Shown: piece by piece, positions 1 through 13,113 of the stretch
Layout: the number at the start of each line of letters is the position of its first letter
Numbering within the stretch: the first letter of the stretch is position 1
Origin: Dioscorea cayenensis subsp. rotundata
Taxonomy: Eukaryota > Streptophyta > Magnoliopsida > Dioscoreales > Dioscoreaceae
DNA: 64,000 bases
Assembly (NCBI RefSeq): GCF_009730915.1
Contig: NC_052483.1
Span: forward strand, 744,001-808,000
Reading direction: 5' to 3'
Made by a program: the position numbers and the translations under genes
The notes under the pieces: generated by a model
The model's database searches: none
What the model was told of the DNA's origin: nothing
Seen by the model: only the letters and a program-made list of their open reading frames with translations

Positions 1-1009
1 GCTGACAACTTTGACTTGTAAACAGATGCTCAATTTTAATATAATAATCTTTTTAGATTTATATCTGTTGTTGAAAAATGGCGAAGTTTGTCATGAAAAC
101 GACAAAGTACCCCACCCCAATATGGAAAAATCTAGTTGAAACATTTTATTGTGCTCTTCCCAGGTGAGCAGAACACGTTTTCAGAATAGTCCAAGGATGT
201 TGTTGCCTTGGGAGTAATGTACCTTTGTTCAAAGATAATGCGAATATAGTAAAAATTGTCTGAAGAAACTAGAAAGTGAGCCAATCCTTATGGTACAAAA
301 TTGCCAAAGTCAATTATGAAGGCTAATAAGGCGAATGAAACCTCGAAAGAGTCAAAAAAACATGAATGTCAATCACCAAGAGAAAAGTTTCTAACAATCT
401 AGTTACCAATTTAGTTCTTTGGCATAGAATCAGAAGGTGGTGGCCATTACACAACTAACTGATCACGGTTACACTACAGAGTAGTGAAGCAATATGCAGA
501 TATTGCCAGCACGTTTTATACATCCATTATTATTACAGCCTTAGACACAGAACACGCAGAATGCTAATGCTCCATTGCTGGATGAATTAGTGTATAATAA
601 GAAATAGACCTTTCTTTGTCTTTGAAGCCTTGACAAACAAAACAGTGATAACCATAACAAACCATCAGTATTTATTCTCATAAATTATGGTATCGTTAGC
701 TCGGATGCCATAAAAGCCACAACCCGCAAGTACTCTTCCAGAGTGGAAGGCACAGAACTCAACAGGGTTGGTGATAGGTCCAACAGGCCTGAACATACTC
801 TAAAAATTATGCACAGATTCTTTTAGCACATCATATACAAAAATGAAAGTGACTACTCAATGAGCATATCATTTTCCCCCAAACTATCTACTAAAATCTT
901 GATGGCGCACTTTCAGAGGAGAATGACAACTTAGAAACACCAGGAAAGCTCATTCGCTCAGTAGCCATTACTGGTCCAAGTCAAAGCTGTACAGTTGCAA
1001 ATGCTGTGA
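1..1009. other. 3' flank of the RBR ligase gene
   Basis: No open reading frame with family character was found here. Because the RBR ligase is read on the minus strand and stops at 1010, at least the part nearest 1010 should be its 3' untranslated region. The rest is AT-rich and not recognised. Confidence 0.4.
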
Positions 1010-4000
1010 CTAATATCGGCTGTTGTCAATCACTTCAGGTGGCATGTTGAGATCAAAAGGTGCAGCAGCTCCAGCAACATCTCTTCTAGGCCTTTTCCGT
1101 GTGGACGAGCATCCACTCTCATCAGAACTAGAAGAGCCAGGAAATTGACTACCGGAATGCCTGCCTGTTCCAGTTGTTCCTATTTAACATGTTGACATTG
1201 TTTGTGTCAGCAATTTAGAGTCATGTTCTTAGTCGCATCAAATTTTAAAATTAAAAAAAATTGCAAGAGAAAAGAATGTGTTAGATGTATGTTTTTTGAT
1301 AAGGACTTGGAGAGGAAAACAAAAAGAAATGGAAGGTGGAAGATCAAATAGTGGTGTGATAATTTTAGTACCGATTCCATTCACAGCCAAATCCCATCTT
1401 GCACAGCTCCCTTCATTATTGTTTTTCGTGCTCCTAAGACTTTGATCAGAATCCCAGCAAACGGAGAGTTCAGTCGCTCTCTCGAGGCCTTTTGATTTGT
1501 ATGGGGCAATATTGTGGGTTGCACGTTGGAGAGGATAAAGTAGTTCATTCTCAATGCATTGGTACCTGCAGAATAATATTTTCACAACCAATGATACCAA
1601 CAAAGTTATAGATGAAAGAAACACCGACTTCTTATTAGGGTTGACTTGTACCCATTATTGATGATCCTTTCACTCAAACAAAAGTAAGAAAGAAGGAACA
1701 GAAAAGAAAAGAGTGAGAGATAGAACTCACATTTGCTTGCATAGTTTATCAACAACGTTGGACAAATTAATCACATGACTCATTGTGTCCAATACCTCAT
1801 CGTCACTGAAAGTCTGAAACTCCTTCTCTAAAAACATGGAAAGTTTCTCTACATTGGCCTCTAACTGTTGTTGCTGGTCCTCAAATAGGTTTTGCTTCAT
1901 ATCCCTTTCTTGAGGTGTCATCTCATCCTTGAAGAGCTCATCACCAAACATGTAAAATGCGAATGGATATGAATAAGAGAGCACACGCCTTGATCTGAAG
2001 AGCCGGTTCAACCCATTCATCACCCAACTATAATCTTTAATTTTGGATTGCTTACTTTCTGATACAGCTATTTTTTCCTGGATACTTTCCTTGAGATTGC
2101 TTTCTTGGTTAAGAGAATCTGTATGGGCCTTGTATCGGTTGTGATAATGCATATATCGATAGAGATCACGCCTAGCCCGTTCTGTCCTCTTAGCAATATC
2201 CTCTTTGAAGCGTCCACAACTGTGTCCAGCAATGCTCGACCAGGTATGGTCTCGTCCAGTAGCACCGCCACATAACCAACTGCATGGTGGAAATAAAATT
2301 TAAGTAATTGATCTTACTAGTTATGCTAGGCATACTGAAGGTAAACAAAAATATAAACAATTTAAGAATAGCCACTGATAGCTAAAACAGTGAATCCACA
2401 TCATAATTGAATTCAAGTGACGGAACCTTTTTTTCTACCACGGTTAAAAATTTAGAAAGCAATTGAAGTGAAGGATCAGTGAAGTGGGTGCCGTAGAGCT
2501 TTTTGATCACTCAACATAAGTCTGGCCACCAACTCCCAAAAGAAAAAGGTGCAGGAATGCAAAAAAGAAAGAAGTACATTTAGTGTCAATAACATCAAGT
2601 ATGGATGGTGTCATTGAGCACAAACAGAAAATATCGCTGGGATCATTGCAAGCAGCTTCGTGCAGGAATTCCAAGTGAAAATTTTTCCTTAGTTTGCAGA
2701 CCACTAAGATGAACAGCTTTTCAAGAAAATGAACACGACAAAAATAGGAAAATCATGACAACAACTGATCAAGAAAGAAGTATATATGACAAACAGCATC
2801 CAGTAACCCACAAATCCTCCAAGTAAACAAAACCGCAACAGCATCTATAGTTCTAACCGACAAAAAAGTCTCAAAGATTCAAGAATACTCACCAAAAAGC
2901 TTGTCCACATATACATGCGACTAGATTGCAACCACCATTCTTTTCAACAGGCTTGTGACACTTGGGGCATGGCTTTGTGTTAACTGTCATCCAATTTACT
3001 GTTTCAGACTCATCCTGACATTTTCTTGTCCAAAGCTCCCACATCTGGCATGAACAAGGTGAGTGTGCTTCGGATAAGCAACTGAAACAAAATTGAATGC
3101 CACATGTACATTCCACCTCACAACAAATATCACCCTCGACACGTATTGCATTTCCACAATGCGGTATGCTGGGGCACCATTTGACTTTATTGTTGTCCTC
3201 AATATATGATTCAAGAAGAAACCGGTCAAAGCGATCTGCAATATCTGGATGTCTAGCACTGACTAGAGTTCGGACAATGGCTTCATCGCAAACAGCAGTG
3301 CATTTGGGAGCCATGCATCTAATTCGGCGACTTTGCCCATCATTTATTTTGACAATAAAATGTTCTGTCCAACCTGAACGTAAAGTGAACTAACATAAGC
3401 AGAACCACATATACACAAATGGTGATAAGAATGACAAGGCTCAAGTTTGCCAAGAAAATATACTATGTGTCATAATATTTAGAGCTGGAAAGCTGTAAAA
3501 TGGACAAAATCGAAACTTACAATCGTTACAATAGGAGTGCCCACAATCCATCTCTGTCACTGAATTTTGTGTAACATCCTCAAAACAGATACTACAGTTT
3601 ACTGTCTGCGATGAATTTAACAAGCCAATGACATTACTCTTGTCAATGATAGTCACTCCAGCCTCTGAAAACAATTTCTCTTTCCCCCTCTGCTCCAACA
3701 ACTCAAATATCCTCTCCACATCCCAACGATAATAAATTAGGAGAGTTCGGGCATGCTGCTCGCTAAGAGCCAACAACTCCATCACCTTTCTCAAATCCTC
3801 TTTCTATACAACTCAACCAGTACCAATTTAAATACAAAACTCAGAAGTAGCACAATTAAACGATTTCCCCCAATTTCTCAAAACAAAATTTAAAAATAAA
3901 ACCATTGGAAAAGATCACCTGTGCAGCCAAAAGAGACTCTTTCGTGATAACCTGAAAAAAATTCATGTGCCAGGTCAAATGCTAGAGTTCTCCCGCCGAT

Positions 4001-4419
4001 TAACACAGAAATTGTAGAAATTATAGAACTTTTCAACATCAGAGATGAACAACCGAGCACAAGTGATCATATTGACAAAGAAATAAAAAACGAGATTTTA
4101 TTTTTATCTTGTCTGATAGGGCAATTATTTGAGATTATAGATGATCAATCCATCGAGAAAACAGTTAATCATGAAAACAAAAAAAGAAATCAACACCAAA
4201 CTCATTCGTAAAGATGAAACCATTAATTGAAAGGGAGAAAATGATCGAGAAGGCGCGTACCGAGGAGACGGACCAGTGGCAATCCTCCTCGTGCTGGGAT
4301 TCGAGTCCCTGAAGGACGGTCTCCTCCAGAACGTCTTCCTCTCGATCGCTGAGATAGAAGCCGGACATGTCCTCTTCCTCCATATCGCTGGACGAGGCGT
4401 AGTCCTCCTCCTCCGCCAT
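1010..4419 (-). CDS. Ariadne-type RBR E3 ubiquitin ligase (ARI1/ARI2-like)
   Basis: RING-between-RING E3 ligase that would accept ubiquitin from an E2 on a catalytic cysteine and pass it to substrate. Seven exons join in frame on the minus strand: 4261-4419, 3919-3951, 3521-3803, 2893-3373, 1731-2279, 1372-1565 and 1010-1179, giving 622 residues, close to plant ARI proteins. The N-terminus is acidic (MAEEEDY). RING1 has C134, C137, C151, H153, C156 and C159. The IBR follows, with the CGIQFCFSC segment. RING2 runs from C294/C297 (PCPKC) through the expected catalytic C307 in GGCNLVA to CWLCGG. The Ariadne helical region contains RYMHYHNRYKAH. The tail (STRKRPRRD, APFDLNMPP) is Ser-rich with a basic stretch. 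All junctions are GT-AG and no frame break is needed. The start is the first ATG before the acidic domain. Function is by family; the exact paralogue is not settled. Confidence 0.93.
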
Positions 4420-4636
4420 CCCTAGATCGGCCTAATGGAATCCAATCAGCAAAGGATGAGGCTTTGTAGCTCGATCGTGGCTGCGATCCTTGTAGCCAAG
4501 GGAGTCTGGGAAGTCTTGGGAGAGAAGGAACGACGGGACAACAAGAAGAAGAGGCGATAGAGATGAAGCTTTGGGTAGAGACGATGAACTCACTCTTTCT
4601 TCGTCTCTTTCTTTCCTTTTCTTTTTTTACCTCCTC

Positions 4637-4752
4637 GTATATATATATATATATACTTATTTATTTATGTATATATATCGAATTCTTATATATATATATA
4701 TATTTATTTATGTATATATATCGATTTCTTATATATATATATATATATTGAA
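4637..4752. repeat. Duplicated TA-rich block just upstream of the RBR gene
   Basis: A (TA)n run followed by a TTATTTATG / TATATATCGA unit occurs twice with a period of about 50 bp. It lies some 220 bp upstream of the ligase start codon, so it sits in or near that promoter and is probably length-variable. Confidence 0.7.
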
Positions 4753-7444
4753 GGATTTGCATAAAAATCCTTGTTCCTTTGCCATATTTACAAACACTGT
4801 TTGGGCGTCCAGTGCATTTAGAGCCCAGCCCAACGGACCAATTTGGCAATTTCTAAGAATTGCATTTACTTCCCTTTATATAATTTACCATCTGATGACT
4901 TTGATCATCATAAAAATACCGAAAATACGCTCTATAATATTGTACCACATCATAAACACTAAAAAATATAGTGATTATATAAACAAAACAATCATTGGAT
5001 AATGATTCAAACGGTTTTAAATCAAACATCCCTAAAAAAATAATAATTTAAGAACTTTAACTATATTACATTTTGCCTTATGCATATTATACATGTGTAA
5101 AACGCTGTCCAACCATGAACAAAAAGTCATATATATTGTTTTTGGTGTTTATAACTTTTGAATTGAAAAAGAAAATATAATACATTTCTAAAGCTTGCCG
5201 ATTTGTCAAGCATAGTCTCGAATTCTTGCTAGTAAAAACACTCTCCAATCAGGGTTCTTGCTAGACTCATCACCAATTCTGGACAACGTCAACCTGGAAG
5301 CAGCTTCATCTCAATCTACTTTCATCTTGTCTCTTTATCTTAGTTGTTGGTAGTTATTTTTATTAGTTCTTCTTCCTCACAACCAATGCCATCTATCTTA
5401 TAATCTCTCTTACTTTTCTTTTTTTTAATTTCATGCTTTTTATTTTAACTTAATATATATGTACTGAGGTTCGTCCTCAGTCCAGTACATTTCTTTCTAT
5501 TTCTTTTTAATACAAGATTAGATATTTGACATATGTCATATATATTTTAACGGTCAAAATTTAAATTTCACCAAAATCCTGTTATTTCAAGTTAAAATTC
5601 TCTTTTTAAACTTGGTTTAGATAAAAAAAATAGTCTTCCTAAATTTTTTATTAAAGCATTAATCTTTGAATATGTTTCAACTACCTCTTTTTATGAATAT
5701 ATATATATATATATATATAAAAAGAAAAGATGATAGAAATTTGGTATCTTAAAAAATATAATTTGTTGCATACCATAAAAATAATAAATTTTGTTTTTAA
5801 AATTAAAAAAATAATAATAAACACCTAAAAGTCTGTTTATATATATATAACAAGAACTTAATATCTAGATTGGATTTTGGTAGAATTTTAATACTAGATT
5901 TCCAAAAAATCAAGAGTAAAATAGAGCTAAAACAAACACTGTAAAAATAAAAATTTAGTGAAGTTTGAATTATGGCCATTGAAAGCATATATATATATAA
6001 CACATGTTAAACATCTAAATTTGTATTAAAAAAAACTAGAAGAAAATATACGGATTGTAGCTTAATAAGCTATGTACTTTTATCCATTTTATCAAAAATA
6101 AATACATAAATACTTATTGTAAATTTTTTAAAAAAAATATTTGGCAGGTGAAGAGTATGTCCTTTGCTTTATTCAGTGCTATGTTAATTAGAGAATAACC
6201 AGCTCGTGATCTCTTCGTTTAACAAAGGTATGTTTCATCCACTTTTATTTATATACGTATATATATATATACACACACATATATTATATCATAGTTTCAT
6301 ATGATAAAAAATATCCACTTTTATCCACGTTTTGTTTAATTTTTGGATTTTTTTTTCTTGTAAACCAATTACTAAGTGCATAAACGGTAACTTGCTTTAA
6401 TGACTATGTTCTGGATATTTGTTTATATTTTTTTACAAATAATTGTTATTTTTTTAATAATTTTTAGGACGAAAAAAATTAATTGAATATTCTTATAAAA
6501 AAATTGAGATCGAAATTCACTCTTCTTTCTATTCATCCATTTTATTAAGGTTAATAATATATTATTATTATTAATGTATTTAAGTTGGGATTTTTAATTG
6601 GTAATTAAGAGAAGAGTACATTAACAACTTTCCATAATTATAATGAGTATATTTTTCTCATATTTTTTTATTGACTCACTCATTGATGATTATCAAAAAT
6701 ATATATATAAAGTAATATGAAAAGATTATCTTCTCTTTTGGTGTGAGTCTTTGTTTAGTCATTCCGTTATTATTATTTGTCGTTTCGTATTTATCATTTT
6801 TATTTTTATTAATAAATTTTTAGTTTATTCATCTGTTTAAATAATAATAATAAGTGACAACTTAAATCCTAAAAATAATTTGCCTCGTAGTGGTTTATTC
6901 ATTTTTAAAAGAAAACAAAAAAATAAATAAATAATTTGGCAAAGTGCATACATGTCACACAATTTGGAAGCCGCCATAATTTGAGGAGTGAAGGTAGTAA
7001 ATCCGAATTGGACAATGGAAGAGACGTGCTTGAATTTATTATGGTAAATGTAATCCAAAGCAAATATTTCTATCCTTAGATAGATTACTATTCATGAAAA
7101 TAAAATAATTTTACTTGGGCCTTAAGTTTCAAAATCTTTAAAGTAATTTCTCCTATTCATACCATAAAAAAGGCTAGCCTATTATTGTGGTTTCATCTTT
7201 CATGATGACTTTCCTTAACAAAAACAAAATCTCTTAATTTTGTCAATAATTTGTAATCACAAAAATATATATTTATTCCAAGTTTCCTTCTTTTTTTTTT
7301 CCTTAAAAATTTCTCCATCATTTATGTTTCATATATTATATAGCAATATACATGTTTAGGTCCTGCCATATATATAATTAAACACATTATATATAGCCAT
7401 AGGAATATATTGTTTTTCATGCATAGCAAACAAACATTGAGTGC
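4753..7444. other. AT-rich intergenic spacer
   Basis: Very AT-rich DNA with several (TA)n runs (for example near 5698-5720 and 6255-6275). No family-like coding region, tRNA or bounded repeat was recognised. The last few hundred bases should hold the promoter of the MADS gene. Confidence 0.5.
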
Positions 7445-7781
7445 ATGCAAGGTGAAGAAGGCATGATGGAGGCAAAGATGGATATGAAACAGAACCAGAA
7501 GCAGAAGCAGAAGCAGAAGCAGAAGCAGAAGCAAAATCAAGGACGGCAGAAGGTCCCAATAAAAAGAATAGAGAAGGACACAGCCCGGCAGGCCACCTTC
7601 TCTAAGCGCCGGAAAGGGTTCTTCAAGAAAGCCAATGAACTCGCCGTGCTGTGCGGTGTTCAAGTGACTGCACTCGCCTTCTCTCCTGCTGGCAAACTCT
7701 ACAGCTTCACCGCCAACACGTCCCTTGATGAACTCATGCATCGCTGTATAGCAAATGCCGGACCTTCTGATCTTCATTATC

Positions 7782-7828
<47 letters not shown>

Positions 7829-8044
7829 GAGCAGCAGCAGCAACAACAAGAGCAGCAGCAGCCCTGGGACATGGTGGGCATGAATATGGATGATCATCTG
7901 GGACAGGTGGAGATGATTAATTATGATGATGAGTTTTGGAATAATTGGTTAAACGAACTCATGACTGATGAAACTCTCAACCTTCCTCCTCTTCCTGATC
8001 TTCTTCTCGATCCTCCAACTGGCTCTTCGTCTCACCATCTTTGA
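7445..8044 (+). CDS. Type I (M-type) MADS-box transcription factor
   Basis: Intronless 199-residue DNA-binding protein. The MADS domain is at about residues 33-92, with GRQKVPIKRIE, the FSKRRKGFFKKANELAVLCG core and ALAFSPAGKLYSF. Absence of a K-box, a single exon and short length fit type I (M-alpha-like) genes, which in characterised plants act in female gametophyte and endosperm. A lysine-glutamine alternation (residues 15-30) precedes the domain, and a long glutamine run broken by Glu (residues 113-138) follows it. The C-terminus is acidic and ends with a proline/leucine-rich stretch (LPPLPDLLLDPP). The first ATG at 7445 gives the listed frame; a later Met (residue 7 or 8) is possible. 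The 1000-N gap starts 343 bp downstream. Role is inferred from the class only. Confidence 0.9.
7781..7861 (+). repeat. CAA/CAG trinucleotide tract coding polyglutamine
   Basis: About 27 near-contiguous CAA/CAG codons with two GAG interruptions inside the MADS gene. The 5' half is pure CAA and the 3' half mixes CAG and CAA. A shorter hexamer run (AAGCAG) at about 7497-7530 codes the Lys-Gln repeat upstream of the MADS domain. Confidence 0.95.
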
Positions 8045-8387
8045 TTCATTCATTGATCTCTCTTTCATATTGATCGTTTTAGTTATATATATATATATAT
8101 ATATATATATCTACACACACACATGACATATGGAACCCCTTTTCATAGGTTATTGTTTGGTTTAGGACGCATAGCTTCATAAATATGTTTGCTTTTAATT
8201 ATTAGAACTGATTCTCATGCATGGAACAAAATTTCATATTCATGAGTACTGATTAATGCTAGTGTTATCTATATGAAGCTTATAAATTTTTATAAGTGTG
8301 TAATATGCATCCTTTCACCTTCATTAATAAGATTTATTTAATTACTTATTATCTGTCTTTTTTTAATTTGAGTGGGTATAACGTCAC

Positions 8388-9387
8388 NNNNNNNNNNNNN
8401 NNNNNNNNNNNNNNNNNNNNNNNNNNNNNNNNNNNNNNNNNNNNNNNNNNNNNNNNNNNNNNNNNNNNNNNNNNNNNNNNNNNNNNNNNNNNNNNNNNNN
8501 NNNNNNNNNNNNNNNNNNNNNNNNNNNNNNNNNNNNNNNNNNNNNNNNNNNNNNNNNNNNNNNNNNNNNNNNNNNNNNNNNNNNNNNNNNNNNNNNNNNN
8601 NNNNNNNNNNNNNNNNNNNNNNNNNNNNNNNNNNNNNNNNNNNNNNNNNNNNNNNNNNNNNNNNNNNNNNNNNNNNNNNNNNNNNNNNNNNNNNNNNNNN
8701 NNNNNNNNNNNNNNNNNNNNNNNNNNNNNNNNNNNNNNNNNNNNNNNNNNNNNNNNNNNNNNNNNNNNNNNNNNNNNNNNNNNNNNNNNNNNNNNNNNNN
8801 NNNNNNNNNNNNNNNNNNNNNNNNNNNNNNNNNNNNNNNNNNNNNNNNNNNNNNNNNNNNNNNNNNNNNNNNNNNNNNNNNNNNNNNNNNNNNNNNNNNN
8901 NNNNNNNNNNNNNNNNNNNNNNNNNNNNNNNNNNNNNNNNNNNNNNNNNNNNNNNNNNNNNNNNNNNNNNNNNNNNNNNNNNNNNNNNNNNNNNNNNNNN
9001 NNNNNNNNNNNNNNNNNNNNNNNNNNNNNNNNNNNNNNNNNNNNNNNNNNNNNNNNNNNNNNNNNNNNNNNNNNNNNNNNNNNNNNNNNNNNNNNNNNNN
9101 NNNNNNNNNNNNNNNNNNNNNNNNNNNNNNNNNNNNNNNNNNNNNNNNNNNNNNNNNNNNNNNNNNNNNNNNNNNNNNNNNNNNNNNNNNNNNNNNNNNN
9201 NNNNNNNNNNNNNNNNNNNNNNNNNNNNNNNNNNNNNNNNNNNNNNNNNNNNNNNNNNNNNNNNNNNNNNNNNNNNNNNNNNNNNNNNNNNNNNNNNNNN
9301 NNNNNNNNNNNNNNNNNNNNNNNNNNNNNNNNNNNNNNNNNNNNNNNNNNNNNNNNNNNNNNNNNNNNNNNNNNNNNNNNNNNNNNN
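8388..9387. other. Assembly gap of 1000 N
   Basis: Exactly 1000 undetermined bases, a conventional placeholder for a gap of unknown size. Reading frames that cross it are meaningless. Confidence 1.
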
Positions 9388-11635
9388 ATATATACATATA
9401 GCCACTTTGTCTTCTTGTTTAGTTGTATATATATATATATACCCAAGCGAGGATCAGCTTCGTGATGAATATTGTGTTTTGTTAAGGTGGTAGGAACCTA
9501 TAGGCCAGTCCCAGAGGCAGTGGAAGAAAGTTGGTGAAGGAGGGAGATGAGGGAGGCTTGATGAGGAGGACCTTTGAGTGCTCACGATTGACTATATTTA
9601 CACCCAAGGCAGAAGCCTTTAGGGTTTCATTAGGATTTATATATATCTTGTATTTTAGTGTTAATTTATTTGTTGGTGATGTGATTACATATAATAATAT
9701 CATCTGAGACTATCACTATATATATGTTCACTGAACATGAACGATATAGTTATATATGTCTGAACATACTGCAATTTTTCCTTCTTGTTTGTGTGTGTGT
9801 GTGTCTAGCATATATATATATAGTTGTATTTTTGTAATGTGTTGGTTGTATGTGTATGTATATATACGAGGAATGAGATTATGTATTATCAGTCATGAAC
9901 ACATTGGATTTATGGATGACTTAAGATTATGGTCAAACATTAGTCTTAGTACTGTCTTATATTTGCATCAGAGATGGTGAGAGTTTGTTGAGCTTTGCTT
10001 TTAATTTCCCTGCAAGGAATAACCCCAAAAATGAGATCATGAAGTCAAAAACCACATCATCATCCAGCTAAAAAGTAGTAGAAGAAACAACGATCATGCG
10101 AAGGGTGGTAAAAGACAGATAGATTATGGCCATTAGCATCCTCTTAGTAATGCTAAGTTGGACTGTGGGTTTGCTAAATTTTGGTTCATATATGCTGTCC
10201 GGAGTTTTCCTTGATGTCATAAATGTGCCTCTAGGAATAACAAGCTGCAGTTTCTAGGGTAACTCTTTCATCATACTATTTGAAACTATGTCATGATAAA
10301 TTTATAATCTTTAAAATGAAAAGTATGTCTATAAACAGTGTTTTGCATTCTCATGTCTAAGTAGTCTCTCTGAGTCAATCTTTGTCGTTCAAATAAAACG
10401 GCTGGTATTTAATTGTTCCCAAGCTGTACAGAATCAGACACCACATCCAATAGAAAAGCCACTAGTGTGCATACATATATAACCATTGATATTGAATTTT
10501 ATTAAACTCTTTTAATTAAATTTCTACTATAGAGAAGTGAAAGAGAGAAGAAAAGGAGATAAAAGAGAGAAGAACACATATATGTAGCTTAAAAATTGGT
10601 TTGACGATATATTTGATTATGATGATATAATTTTAAGGGTACTTTTAAAAAGAAAGATAAAAGAGCTTAGAAAATTTTATTGTACTTCAAAACCAATGTT
10701 CTTAGTGTTTCCACACAGGAAAAGAGACACACAGAGAGATGGAATTAATGGAGTCTTGTGATACATCATTGATCCGTGATGAACCGACGAAAAAGGACAA
10801 AGATATATAGTACTCCATATATAAAGATATAAATACTATATATATATATATATATATATATAATAAATAGTGGTTTTAGTAAAAAACATGAATGATGATA
10901 TTTTTAAAAGAGAGTTTGGAGGGTCCCAATTGATTGGATTGGATTGTATTTGATGGAGAAAAAGCAACTACTGAGAGATGCTAGTGGATGGAAACAAGAA
11001 GATGAAAACATTTTCTTTCATAATCATTGTGAATGCATGCATGGTGTTCACATGTTAAGTTTCATTGTTTAATTGAGAGCTCTCTTGATCAATGGTGACA
11101 AACTTTCCAATTTATATGTGGGTCATCCTTTTTCTGTTTATAATTTATTACGTGCAGGATTTCAATTTTCTAAGTTTGTATGTTTGATCACTGTTTTACT
11201 TTGTCCTTTGATGGTTGTGAACGTCCATACTTTTTCTTATTTCATTGTTGGTTTTTGTTTTTAATAAAATGAAAAAAATCACAGCATCATTAGAATAAAG
11301 TAAGAGAAAGAGGAAATAAATGTTAATTATGACAAATGGTGATATCCTATAAAAATGACACAATAAAAGAAAAACAAACCAAATATGACCATACAAATGC
11401 TAAGGCACAAAGAGAGCATAACTAATTTGACAAAAAACAAATATAACAAAACAAAGAGGAAACGATAATAAATGGAGAGGAAGACCAAGTTTATTTTGAT
11501 GATGTTAGGTGTATGGGGAAAAATGGATAAACAACATGTATTAATGTTATACGTAGAGAAGTGAAATTAAACTATCTTTCCCTTGATTAGTATGAATGCT
11601 CAATTAGACTTAGGATTCTATCAATGTCTAGTTTT
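9388..11635. other. Intergenic spacer after the gap
   Basis: AT-rich, with a (TA)n run at about 10838-10861 and GA-rich patches. A short open frame on the minus strand at 9482-9703 has no recognisable domain. Nothing else is supported. Confidence 0.4.
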
Positions 11636-13113
11636 GTTGGTTCTGGGGCTCTTCAGTTCAATTGAAGGTGATGGTGAAGACTAACATATATGATTAATAA
11701 TTATGCAATATTATCTTCCCCACTTTGGGGGCCAGTGATCATATTGAAGACTTTTTAGGCAATGCCTTTATCTCCATATATCCCTTTCTAGCTTCCCCAT
11801 AATGCAAGATGATATGGATTCATTCATTGAGTCAATGTATACCACTACAGTAGTGAAAAGTAAAGGACCAGATGAAATGGTTAAGGCTCTAGTGTTTGTG
11901 AAAATGACAGCACTTTGTAGTCTGGTGAGCAAATCAGAGTGTATTAAAACAGTGGTGTGGTTGATAGCTGGAACACTCTATAACACACCACTAGTAAAGC
12001 TTCATCTTCATTATCTTGAGCTATATATTTATATATATATGGCTCTTGTATTAATGTGATTGTGATGCCACCCTAAAAGTTTAGAATGACATAATTAGGC
12101 TGATGGAGGGACTAACATCTTTAATAATCTGGAGTTGTTTATGTCTTACAAGTTATAAGATATAGATATGTTCAACCAAATCCACAAACAGAATGATTAA
12201 CTTCAAGAGCACTTCATTCAAACAAATACAATATCAAAGTTAATGTGATATGATGTTGAACAATTAATGGATAAAACTGAATAAAGTTAGTTCAGTTTGA
12301 TTAAGTAATTTTCATAACATGATGAGTAGTAATTGGATTGAATTTCTTCAGTGAAGGAGTTCCACTACAGTGACACCAATAAGCCTGCAATGACACAACA
12401 ATTCATTGTGCCAAACTTACCACAAGAACACCATTTTATGCACACATGATATCAAGAAACAACAACATTATCTGAATGCCGGTTTCACTAAAATGAATAT
12501 GATATAATGAATATGAAGGAACTAAGTTTTTGATAAGGCCATGAATATGCTCATTATCACAGCAAATAGAACAGAGCATTCAATATAAAGTATATGTTTC
12601 TATCAAAAACACAATTGACAACTTATTTCATTAGGACACTTGAATCATACAGCATATACTTTGTAAATGTACATCACCACCACATACATATCTCAATAAT
12701 AAATCTGAATTGCCAAAACAAGACAAAAATACAGGAGGTTACTCTGTAATGCAAGGCAACAGAAAACATAAAGATAGTTTTTAAACAGTCAGTGAGAAAC
12801 TACAGTAGGAAATTGTGAGACAAAAAGTTAAAAGTAAAGATAGCAACATCAAATTATGAGGTTTAATTTCTATTATAGTACTCAGCTTTATATCAGAACC
12901 ATGCAAAAGACCAATCTCTATATATGAAATTTAACAATTCATGATGATCTGATGCCTAGATGAAATTTATAGAATCAGTTATTATTCAGAATTCAAACAA
13001 TAACTAGAATTTAACAACAAAAAACAGACTCGACATTGTTCTTATGGCATATCACATCCTGCTCTTTCATATTGATCCATGCATTATACCATCTTCAGTG
13101 TCCTGTTCATTTA
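11636..13113. repeat. Diverged direct repeat, copy A
   Basis: Many blocks match copy B at 18551-20453 in the same order and orientation. Examples are the shared start around TTGAAGGTGATGG, the block GTAAAGCTTCATCTTC, the block GGAGTTCC...ATAAGCCT, the block TTTTGATAAGG.CATGAATATG and the end TTTCATATTGATC. Copy A is about 1.5 kb and copy B about 1.9 kb, the difference coming largely from microsatellite and small insertions in B. No conserved open frame spans the blocks, so it may be an old segmental duplication of spacer or non-coding RNA sequence, or two copies of an unrecognised element. Confidence 0.8.

Noticed and set aside
7322-7897. 191-codon minus-strand frame with long leucine runs
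   Set aside because: It is the antisense of the CAA/CAG and AAGCAG repeats of the MADS gene.
8296-9493. Long open frames across 8388-9387 on both strands
   Set aside because: They consist of unknown residues because the region is N.
11802-12059. 85-codon frame in direct repeat copy A
   Set aside because: It is not preserved in copy B and shows no family motif.
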